A stretch of 64,000 nt of DNA from Bacillus sp. EB600 (GTDB lineage Bacteria > Bacillota > Bacilli > Bacillales > Cytobacillaceae): assembly GCF_024494385.1 (NCBI RefSeq), contig NZ_JAEVLT010000012.1:1-64000 (forward strand), in the 5' to 3' direction. The notes under the pieces were generated by a model. That model had not been told where the DNA came from, made no database searches, and worked only from the letters and a program-made list of their open reading frames with translations. Below are positions 1 to 6,853 of this stretch, in pieces. A program made the position numbers and the translations under genes. Position 1 is the first letter of the stretch. Each line of letters starts with the position of its first letter.

Positions 1-784
1 TTCATGGTAATTCTTTATTACGTCATGCCGGTTTACCTCTAGCAGAGGCAAGTTCGGGTAAATGGAAGGGTCAAATTGTCCTCTCTTAACGTGGGAGGTC
101 CCGTTTGCGGCGTTTCTTGTACTTAGCGACAATGAGTCTTGTCATGAACAACCCTGATTTTAAAGAGCTACACTCTAACAATGTTCATGGAAAAAAGATA
201 AAAAAAAGGAAATCCATCATGAAATTAATTAATAAATTTGCAAGAATATTAGTAGGAATGGCCTGAAAGAATGATCCTATCGCCCTGACAAAGTGCACCC
301 TATAACACCATTGGCAGCCTAACGTAAACTTACTGCAATTCTTTTATAACCACATCAAAGTAACTGATAGCTTTTAAGATTAATATCTTTCGAATATTGG
401 CTTATTCGTAGGATCTCAAAGAAAGTACGAAGTACCGGATTTATTGTGCAAAAGGGCTCTGACCCGTTCCGTTAGAAAGACCTACCTCTACCACTTGGAT
501 AGGTGTAACGAAGGAATGAGAGGGCATTTGACCCGTTGAGACATGGGAGTGAAAACCTCCAAGGGTGGCGTGGAGAATACGTACATTATATGGAAATCAT
601 TGGAGCTATCACTGCCTCCTTTATTTAAGTACGCCTTATGTAGCCAAATTGTCAAAACTCATTCAATCATCCCTTATTTTTCTTTCAATTGATTTGAAAT
701 CTGTGAATAAGTGAGTACTCGAGAGATAATCGTATCTAACTGAGGGACACAATAGGGCATAGTTAATCAAGTATGCCTATATAA
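1..784. other. non-coding or decayed DNA
   Basis: I find no supportable gene here. A 15-codon frame at 230-277, preceded by an AAAGGAA-like site, is too short to call. The stretch around 440-590 has the look of a structured RNA and is listed separately. The region adjoins two gene remnants on the minus strand, so it is best read as a degenerating accessory segment. Confidence 0.5.
440..600 (+). other. possible group II intron 5' ribozyme remnant
   Basis: The run contains short blocks (CTCTGACCCGTTCCGT, TTGACCCGTTGAGACATGGG, AAGGGTGGCGTGGAGAA) that remind me of the domain I region of bacterial group II introns, with G-rich paired segments and no coding frame. This is recall of pattern, not an alignment. 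No reverse transcriptase gene and no domain V hairpin were found nearby, so if correct it is a dead fragment. Confidence 0.22.
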
Positions 785-813
785 TAAAAAATGAGTAACC
801 TAAGTCACCCATT
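785..813 (-). terminator. rho-independent terminator
   Basis: Read on the minus strand, AATGGGTGAC and GTTACTCATT form a ten-pair stem (two G-U pairs) with a TTAG loop, followed by a run of T. It sits just beyond the stop of the gene remnant at 823-1032, which supports that remnant being the true 3' end of a former gene. Confidence 0.65.
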
Positions 814-822
814 CTCCTAAAG

Positions 823-1032
823 TTATCTTCTTAATTGTGCTTCGATTGACTGTATTCTAAAAAACAACTTGTATATCATATTATTTTCAACTGGATATAC
901 CTTGTATGTAACATAATCAGCTCTAAGAATTCTCATTTGACTATCTAAAAGATATGTATCAAAATAATTTCCACTGTTAAACCCCAAGTTATATAATGTC
1001 GATTCGATTTTTAAAATTAATCCGATATACCT
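823..1032 (-). pseudogene. 3' remnant of a small gene related to the one at 31604-31864
   Basis: An open frame of about 69 codons runs to a TAA at 823-825, but there is no start codon with a ribosome binding site at its upstream end, where a TAG closes the frame. Its C-terminal part aligns by eye with the intact 86-residue protein at 31604-31864. Shared positions follow the pattern L-x-D-x-Q-x-R-x-L, then YV, then YK-x-FF, then a Q-rich end. The function of the family is unknown to me. It looks 5'-truncated but keeps its terminator. Confidence 0.5.
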
Positions 1033-1169
1033 CTAATTATGTACATTTTTTTCACATTTGGAATTAAGTACATGTCATTTTTTATGTACAATTTAAAAAT
1101 TGTAATTATCATCGTTAATATCAAGCATACAGTAAAAAAATAATTTATGTACATAGGGTAAAGATTAAG

Positions 1170-1657
1170 ATACAGGATGATCACCAACTACGTCCCCGTT
1201 AATTTTTTTTACACCGAATTTTTGAAGTCTTTCTGCCATTTTGTTAAAGTCAGATTTTAATAGGGTTGGACCAACTTTCCCCTTTAAATAAAGGTTTCCG
1301 TTTATCACTCCCTTTTTTAATTGACCATTGGTTAGAATTTCTGTAGAAAATGAATGGTTTTGTCCAAGACAGAAAGAGCGCAGACAGCCGTTAACAGCTT
1401 AAGATTAGATACTGGCCGCAGGCGAATATCCCCAAAGTAGTCTAGATCAGTTGACCACTTAAGCCCGACCGAATGCTAATCCCGGCAATTGCTCCATTTA
1501 AATCATTCTCATTTTTAAGCAACTGATTCAATTGTTGGTGCAAAATTAGGTGATTTTCGGTTGCATTTACACTATTAGGAATGTAGGCTTGGTGAAAGAA
1601 AATGAAAAAGCTGATTATTATAGCGAAGATAGTACGTTTTTCTAACACCTGCTCCAC
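1170..1657 (-). pseudogene. broken PBP4-type D-Ala-D-Ala carboxypeptidase (DacC-like)
   Basis: The first 71 codons give a signal peptide (hydrophobic stretch at about residues 9-25) and the start of a mature PBP4-type carboxypeptidase. The frame then breaks, but the other frames continue the protein: [14 protein letters not shown] carries the S-x-x-K catalytic motif (SNLK), followed after another shift by [18 protein letters not shown] and a NGDVVGDHP block typical of the family. Similarity stops near 1170. At least two frame disruptions and loss of the C-terminal three quarters make this a pseudogene. When intact, such proteins trim cell-wall peptide side chains outside the membrane. Confidence 0.8.
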
Positions 1658-1752
1658 TGCCTTCCTTGCTTTGATTGTATTTCAATAAAGCTTGATTAAT
1701 TTAATTCAAAGTTATCAAATGGTTACTTTTATATAATTTCCCAAAAATGAAA

Positions 1753-1778
1753 AAATCCACCATATAAATGGTGGATTT
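1753..1778 (-). terminator. terminator of the nitroreductase gene
   Basis: AAATCCACC and GGTGGATTT form a nine-pair stem around a short AT-rich loop. It lies directly at the stop codon of the minus-strand gene starting at 2308 and is followed on that strand by T-rich sequence. Confidence 0.65.
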
Positions 1779-2308
1779 CATTCATTTTTAAATTGTTCAT
1801 AGAAAACAACCTTTTCCTTAGGAGGCAGCCTTTTAGGTGCAGGTTCCTGTGCAGGATAGCCCAAACCTAAAATGGCTACAATCCGACGATCATCAGGTAT
1901 GGATAAAGCTTTGCGGACATAATCCTCGCGTTTTTGTGATTCAACGTGATCCTCTGAGTGATAAATCGCGCCAAATGCCACTCCTACACCTGATTCCACT
2001 GCAGACAGCCAAATAAATGCACTGGCAATTGAAGCATCCTGCAGCCAATATTTGCTGATCTCTGCTCTGCCTGTTATCACAATAGCGGCTGCTGATTCCG
2101 CGAGCCAAGGAACAAATGGAGTTGATTTTGCTAAATGGTTTAATTGATCCTTTTTTGTAACTAAAATAAATTCTCTTGAAGGTGAACTGTTTCCTGCTGG
2201 GGCCAAGTATGCCGACTCAGTAATTTTTTCAAGTATTTCGGGCGGAATTTCTTCATTACTAAAGTTTGTTATTTCCCGTCTTAATTGAATTGCTTTAAAT
2301 ACATCCAT
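1778..2308 (-). CDS. nitroreductase family protein
   Basis: A 176-residue protein of the FMN-dependent nitroreductase fold. The N-terminus MDVFKAIQLRREI has the Arg pair that usually contacts the FMN phosphate, PAGNSSPSREF (about residues 37-47) is the second flavin-binding block, and the end has the family's GLGYPAQEP segment. Such enzymes use NAD(P)H to reduce quinones or nitro compounds, and the physiological substrate cannot be told from sequence. It is monocistronic, with a good AAGGAGG site and its own terminator. A second, different nitroreductase lies at 36393-36878. Confidence 0.85.
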   Translation of the reverse strand: MDVFKAIQLRREITNFSNEEIPPEILEKITESAYLAPAGNSSPSREFILVTKKDQLNHLAKSTPFVPWLAESAAAIVITGRAEISKYWLQDASIASAFIWLSAVESGVGVAFGAIYHSEDHVESQKREDYVRKALSIPDDRRIVAILGLGYPAQEPAPKRLPPKEKVVFYEQFKNE

Positions 2309-2447
2309 TTTCTTACCTCCTTGGGCTTTTATTCCACTATATCATATCAAATTAATTGGTTATGTATGAATGTTTTTTTATTATTCCTACCCTTAGTAAA
2401 CATAAGAAACCCCTTAGCAATTGACTTTTGCTAAAGGGAATATTTTT

Positions 2448-3236
2448 TTAGCTTCTTCTTAATCGTAATTCTTGCATATTGCCATCATTCCAAAATCTTT
2501 CTTGTGTTCTAAATCGAAAATCACTGCTAGACCGGCGACGACGACCGGAAGTCCTAGACCTTCTGGAACTGCTGCTTCGACGTGAACTCCTGGATCTTCT
2601 GGAACTGCTGCTTTGACGTGAACTCCTGGATCTTCTGGAACTGCTGCTTCGACGTGAACTCCTAAATTGGCTTCGGCTCGAACGTTGTCTCGAACGGCTC
2701 GACCGACTCCTACGACGTCTTGAACTTTGACTTGAGCTATGACTTGTACTTTGACGGGAACTACGGCTTGCACGACTTCTTGAGCTTTGACTTGAATGAT
2801 GGCTTGAACTGTGGCTTCTACGACTTCTTTGTGATCTAAAGATAATCAATAAACGTGATCGCCGGCTCGAACTTGAACTTGAACGACTACTTCTTGATCG
2901 ACGAGACCTTCTAGATCTACTACTGTGAGAACGACGGGATCTGCTTGATCTGCTACGGTGGGAACGTCGTGAACTTCTGCTGCTGCGAGACCGACGAGAA
3001 CGTGAACTACTTGAGCTTCTTCTACTGCGGGAACGTCTGCTGCTACTTGAGCTTCTTCTACTGCGGGAACGTCTGCTGCTGCTTGAGCTTCTTCTACTGC
3101 GGGAACGTCTGCTGCTGCTTGAGCGTCGACTCGATCTTTGATTGCGAACAGGTTCTTGGAAGAGGAAAGTGTCCAATCCATTTTCAGTCAACGCTTCAAC
3201 TGCACTTTGGATATCTTCTACCTGATAGGTAACCAT
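2448..3236 (-). CDS. cotG: spore coat protein CotG
   Basis: A 262-residue Ser/Arg-rich protein. The first 29 residues (DIQSAVEALTENGLDTFLFQEP block) match the CotG N-terminus, which in B. subtilis has the form DIEEAVKSA...GLKDYLYQEP. Residues about 30-235 are SSSSRRSRS-type repeats, and the tail RFWNDGNMQ matches the YWKDGNC tail of CotG. I chose ATG 3236 because AAGGAGG lies eight bases upstream; the longer frame from 3281 starts at a TTG without a site. CotG is an outer coat scaffold and a substrate of the CotH kinase. A short hydrophobic break (LLIIF) interrupts the repeats near the middle. Divergent from cotH, as in B. subtilis. Confidence 0.88.
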   Translation of the reverse strand: MVTYQVEDIQSAVEALTENGLDTFLFQEPVRNQRSSRRSSSSRRSRSRRSSSSSRRSRSRRSSSSSRRSRSRRSSSSSRSRRSRSSRSSRRSHRSRSSRSRRSHSSRSRRSRRSRSSRSSSSSSRRSRLLIIFRSQRSRRSHSSSHHSSQSSRSRASRSSRQSTSHSSSQSSRRRRSRSSRSRQRSSRSQFRSSRRSSSSRRSRSSRQSSSSRRSRSSRRSSSSRRSRTSGRRRRSSSDFRFRTQERFWNDGNMQELRLRRS

Positions 3237-3421
3237 TAAGTGAACCTCCTTATATTTTTCGAAAGGCTTTGACTCAGTCAATAACCTTTATACAAAATAC
3301 GTGTCAGAGGACCATTTTGTATAGACAAACGTACCCTTTCAAAAAAATATACGTATGTCTAGTGGAACCAGAAAATATTTTTATACATAGGATTTACTGA
3401 GGATGAAAAGGGGGCAAAAAG

Positions 3422-4501
3422 ATGCAAGTTCCTAAATATGATATTTATATCCATCCAATGGATTTGAAAGAATTAAAATCAGATATATGGATAGATGAAC
3501 CAGTACCAGCTTCCTTTAAGACAGGGAAGAAAAGATATGAAATTGATATTGCTTATCGTGGTTCACATATACGGAAATTCAAGAAAAAATCCTATCATGT
3601 AACATTTTATAAACCAAAAACCTTTGGAAATGCAAATGAAATTCATCTAAATGCTGAATATAAAGATCCTTCCTTAATTAGAAACAAAATCTCCTTAGAC
3701 TTCTTTACAGATATTGGTACTCTTTCCCCAGCTTCACACCATGTTCAAATTTCGATAAATGGAAAATACGAAGGTATTTATTTACAGCTAGAATCGGTAG
3801 ATGATAACTTTCTGAAAAAACGGAGTTTACCAAAGGGTGCTATTTTTTATGCTATTGATGATGATGCAAATTTTTCTTTAATGAGTCCTATTGATAAAAG
3901 TACAAAGAAGCAACTTGATTCAGGATATGAGCGAAAATGTGGAAATGTAAATGACTCATTCCATTTAGCTAATTTTATTTTTGAATTAAATACAACCCCT
4001 CGCAACGAATATGAACGGATCATTTCCAATCATTTAAATGTAGAAAAGTATTTAAGATGGTTGGCTGGTGTGGTTTGTACACAAAATTACGATGGATTCG
4101 TCCATAATTACGCATTATACCGAAATGAGGAAACAAACCTCTTTGAGGTGATTCCTTGGGACTATGATGCGACCTGGGGTCGAGATATCCACGGGGAAAT
4201 GATGGAATATGACTATGTAAGGATGGAGGGCTTTAATACCTTAACAGCTAGGCTATTAGATATTCCTAATTTCCGAAAAATGTATTCTACGATTCTAGCT
4301 TCTATTTTAGAAAACCAATTTACCACCGACTTTATGGCACCAAAGATCGAATTACTCCACAATTTATTACGGCCATGTGTACTTCAAGATCCTTATATTC
4401 AACATAAAATAGATAGATTTGATTCCGAGCCGGAATTTATATTTCAATTTATTAAAGATCGGAACCGTTTCCTCCTTGAAAAGCTATCTAGCTTTATCTA
4501 A
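3422..4501 (+). CDS. cotH: spore coat protein kinase CotH
   Basis: 359 residues, close to the 362 of B. subtilis CotH. The family core is present: [13 protein letters not shown] (about residues 221-233) and [13 protein letters not shown] (about 243-255), which holds the Asp residues needed for ATP and metal binding in CotH kinases. CotH is an atypical protein kinase in the mother cell that phosphorylates Ser residues of CotB and CotG and so directs outer coat assembly. It lies between divergent cotG and co-oriented cotB, its two known substrates. In B. subtilis the cotH promoter lies beyond cotG, giving a long leader; this may hold here too, since only 185 bp separate the start codons. Confidence 0.93.
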   Translation: MQVPKYDIYIHPMDLKELKSDIWIDEPVPASFKTGKKRYEIDIAYRGSHIRKFKKKSYHVTFYKPKTFGNANEIHLNAEYKDPSLIRNKISLDFFTDIGTLSPASHHVQISINGKYEGIYLQLESVDDNFLKKRSLPKGAIFYAIDDDANFSLMSPIDKSTKKQLDSGYERKCGNVNDSFHLANFIFELNTTPRNEYERIISNHLNVEKYLRWLAGVVCTQNYDGFVHNYALYRNEETNLFEVIPWDYDATWGRDIHGEMMEYDYVRMEGFNTLTARLLDIPNFRKMYSTILASILENQFTTDFMAPKIELLHNLLRPCVLQDPYIQHKIDRFDSEPEFIFQFIKDRNRFLLEKLSSFI

Positions 4502-4619
4502 ATAGGCTGGAGAATATATTTTGAAGAATAGGCTTTTTCTTCATGCACTAGGAGACTAGGTTACGTATATATGGAGTATAACTATCCCCTATGGATAAAC
4601 GACAAGGAGGAACAATTTA

Positions 4620-5915
4620 ATGTCAACAATGGAGAGTCCAAATTTAGATTCGTACCATTCCTTTCTTCAATCATTAATTGGAGAAGAGGTGCAGGTTTAT
4701 CGAGGAGGGCCAGAGTCAAAAAAGGGAAAACTTTTAGATGTACAATCCGACTACATCACTGTATATGCTCAAAACAATAACAATAACAATGGAGACCAAA
4801 ATCAAAATAAAAACCAGAACAAAAACAAAAATCAAAACGAAGATCAAAACGAAGATCAAAACCAGGATAATAATCAATATACAGTCGTTTATTACAGGAC
4901 TCAACACCTCCAAAGCATAAGTGAAAATACAAAATCTAATTCAATGCCACGTTATCAAAACCAAGAAGAGGATGAAGAAATTCCTTTTCAAATAGGTGAA
5001 GATTTTAATGAACTAGTAGGGAAACTTACAGGGACATATGTCCAGATTAATCAAGGTGGTCCAGAGTCCAAAACTGGAATGTTATTAGATGTTTCAGATA
5101 ATTATGTCGCGTTGCTAACGGAAGATGATGGTGTAGTCTATTATAATATTCAACATATGAAGAGTATAAGTGAATATAATGAAGATGATAACGATGATGA
5201 AAACGAAGATAGCACAGAAGAGGAAGTAAGTATTCCCGAATATATAGTTACCGAAGATTTTCATGACATTTTTGCTGAGATGAGCCATAAATGGGTATCG
5301 ATTAACCGAGGAGGTCCTGAAGCTTTAGAAGGTATTCTCGTTCAAAGTGCTGGCGGGCATTATACTCTAATTAATAGTGACGAGGTATTACGAATTAATC
5401 CTTACCATATAAAAAGTATTAGTTGTGGTCCAAAGGGAGCATTGAAAAATAATAACGATTCAGACGAAAATAGTCAGGAAAATTCACAAGAAAATTCAAA
5501 GGGGTGTGGCTGCTCTAATAACCAAAAAGGTGATAATAATTTAACATCAAGCAGCAGCAGACGCTCCAGCGGCAACAGACGTTCTCGCTCCAGTCGGCGT
5601 TCAAGCAGCAGCAGACGCTCTCGCTCCAGTCGGCGTTCAAGCAGCAGCAGGCGCTCTCGCTCCAGTCGGCGTTCAAGCAGCAGCAGGCGCTCTCGCTCCA
5701 GTAGACGTCCAAGCAGCAGCAGACGCTCTCGCTCCAGTAGACGTCCAAGCAGCAGCAGACGCTCTCGCTCCGGTAGACGTCCAAGCAGCAGCAAACGCTC
5801 TCGCCTCAGTAGACGGTCAAGCAGCAGCAGACGGTCGAGGAGCCCTAGAAATCGAAGAAATCAACGCCATGAGATAGTTGTTAAAACAAAGGATTTTATT
5901 TGGAATCCTAAATAA
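4620..5915 (+). CDS. cotB: spore coat protein CotB
   Basis: 431 residues, longer than the 380 of B. subtilis CotB. Three copies of a small barrel-like repeat are visible, each with a GGPE signature: VYRGGPESKKGKL (about 26-38), NQGGPESKTGML and NRGGPEALEGIL. The first copy is split by an Asn/Gln/Asp/Lys-rich insert at about residues 51-87. After a Gly-Cys-Gly-Cys stretch come about nine SSSRRSRSSRR units (about 305-415), and the tail VVKTKDFIWNP matches the CotB C-terminus. AAGGAGG precedes ATG 4620. CotB is an outer coat protein phosphorylated in its Ser-rich tail by CotH, encoded just upstream. Confidence 0.93.
   Translation: MSTMESPNLDSYHSFLQSLIGEEVQVYRGGPESKKGKLLDVQSDYITVYAQNNNNNNGDQNQNKNQNKNKNQNEDQNEDQNQDNNQYTVVYYRTQHLQSISENTKSNSMPRYQNQEEDEEIPFQIGEDFNELVGKLTGTYVQINQGGPESKTGMLLDVSDNYVALLTEDDGVVYYNIQHMKSISEYNEDDNDDENEDSTEEEVSIPEYIVTEDFHDIFAEMSHKWVSINRGGPEALEGILVQSAGGHYTLINSDEVLRINPYHIKSISCGPKGALKNNNDSDENSQENSQENSKGCGCSNNQKGDNNLTSSSSRRSSGNRRSRSSRRSSSSRRSRSSRRSSSSRRSRSSRRSSSSRRSRSSRRPSSSRRSRSSRRPSSSRRSRSGRRPSSSKRSRLSRRSSSSRRSRSPRNRRNQRHEIVVKTKDFIWNPK
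5550..5840 (+). repeat. 36-bp tandem repeats in the cotB 3' end
   Basis: Imperfect 36-bp units (core AGCAGCAGCAGACGCTCTCG) encode the twelve-residue SSSRRSRSSRRS motif. Units near the centre are almost identical, while the last two diverge (AAACGC, CGGTCG). Such arrays change copy number easily by slippage or recombination. Confidence 0.85.
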
Positions 5916-5945
5916 TAAAATGCCCTTTCTAAAAGACAAATGAAA

Positions 5946-5974
5946 AGGGTGCACCCTGAAGACGTGTGCACCCT
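5946..5974 (+). promoter_or_regulatory. inverted repeat between cotB and the CotB-like gene
   Basis: AGGGTGCAC and GTGCACCCT are perfect nine-base arms around an 11-base loop. No T-run follows, so it is not a standard terminator. It lies just ahead of the ribosome binding site (5981-5988) and could limit read-through or act as an mRNA stabiliser. Function is inferred only. Confidence 0.4.
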
Positions 5975-5995
5975 ATATGTGAAGGAGATAGGGAA

Positions 5996-6664
5996 TTGAA
6001 AAACATACAAAATCTAATGGGGCAAAAAATAGAGCTTGAAGTTTCTGGAAAAACAATCTTTCATGGTATCCTTGTTGATTTAGGTCAAGATATTTTAGTA
6101 TTATTTAATGGGAAGGATTATTTTTACATTCCTCTGTTGCATGTTCATAACCTAAGGGTAAACTCCTTGATTGAATTAGAATTTGATGGCGATCACACTG
6201 TCTCCCCCATTAATGAAGACCAAGCAACCATTTCCTATCGGAAGACCTTAATGAATGCCAAAGGACTATTTGTCGAAATTTTTGTTACAGGGAATAAATC
6301 TATCCACGGCTATGTGACGAATGTATTGAATGATTATTTTTCTTTTTATTCTCCGGTTTATAAAACAATGTTCATTTCATTAAATCACTTAAAATGGTTG
6401 ACCCCTTATCAAACCAATATCACCCCCTATACACTTGGAACAAACGAATTACCAGTTAAGCCAGTGAGCATCACTCTTCAACGTTCTTTAGAGGATCAGC
6501 TGAAAAAAATGGAAGGAAATCTTGTTGTCTTTGATATTGGAGATCATCCGTTAAAAATTGGTCTGCTAAAGCAAGTTCAGGATAATATTGCCGAGTTAAT
6601 TATTGCAAGTGGAGAAACAGTATATTGGAAGATTTCTCATTTAAAGTTAATTCATACTCCATAA
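5996..6664 (+). CDS. CotB-like spore coat-associated protein (DUF2642-type repeats)
   Basis: 222 residues starting at TTG 5996, chosen because GAAGGAGA lies seven bases upstream; the upstream GTG 5966 has no site. The protein is three diverged copies of the small barrel repeat seen in CotB: GQKIELEVSGKTIFHGILVD near the start, a middle copy with VEIFVTGNKSIHGYVTNVL, and a final copy ending in VYWKISHLKLIH. There is no Ser/Arg tail. Position right after cotB and the shared repeats suggest a coat role, but no specific function is known to me. It probably shares the cotB transcript and ends at a strong terminator. Confidence 0.7.
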   Translation: MKNIQNLMGQKIELEVSGKTIFHGILVDLGQDILVLFNGKDYFYIPLLHVHNLRVNSLIELEFDGDHTVSPINEDQATISYRKTLMNAKGLFVEIFVTGNKSIHGYVTNVLNDYFSFYSPVYKTMFISLNHLKWLTPYQTNITPYTLGTNELPVKPVSITLQRSLEDQLKKMEGNLVVFDIGDHPLKIGLLKQVQDNIAELIIASGETVYWKISHLKLIHTP

Positions 6665-6750
6665 TATTGGGAAATAACCTTTTATTATTTTATTCAAAGG
6701 TTACCTTTCCTGCCAACAATTAGGACATGTTTCATAATAAACCTCGCATC

Positions 6751-6779
6751 AAAAACACCTCCACGTAGAGGTGTTTTTT
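6751..6779 (+). terminator. terminator after the CotB-like gene
   Basis: AAAAACACCTC and GAGGTGTTTTTT form a long stem with a CACGTA loop and a T-run. It ends the cotB-side transcript. Read on the other strand it also has a T-run, so it may block both directions. Confidence 0.85.
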
Positions 6780-6853
6780 GCTTTTAAGGATATTATTAAA
6801 TAACCACCTGGTATAGAACTGAGGCGTTTTCATTTACTCAACCACTTGTCCTA

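Noticed and set aside
230-277. 15-codon peptide frame (MKLINKFARILVGMA)
   Set aside because: It has a weak ribosome binding site and resembles a peptide precursor start, but it is too short and lacks any partner gene to support a peptide signal system.
3237-3281. Upstream extension of cotG to a TTG at 3281
   Set aside because: No ribosome binding site there, whereas AAGGAGG is correctly placed for ATG 3236, where CotG similarity begins.
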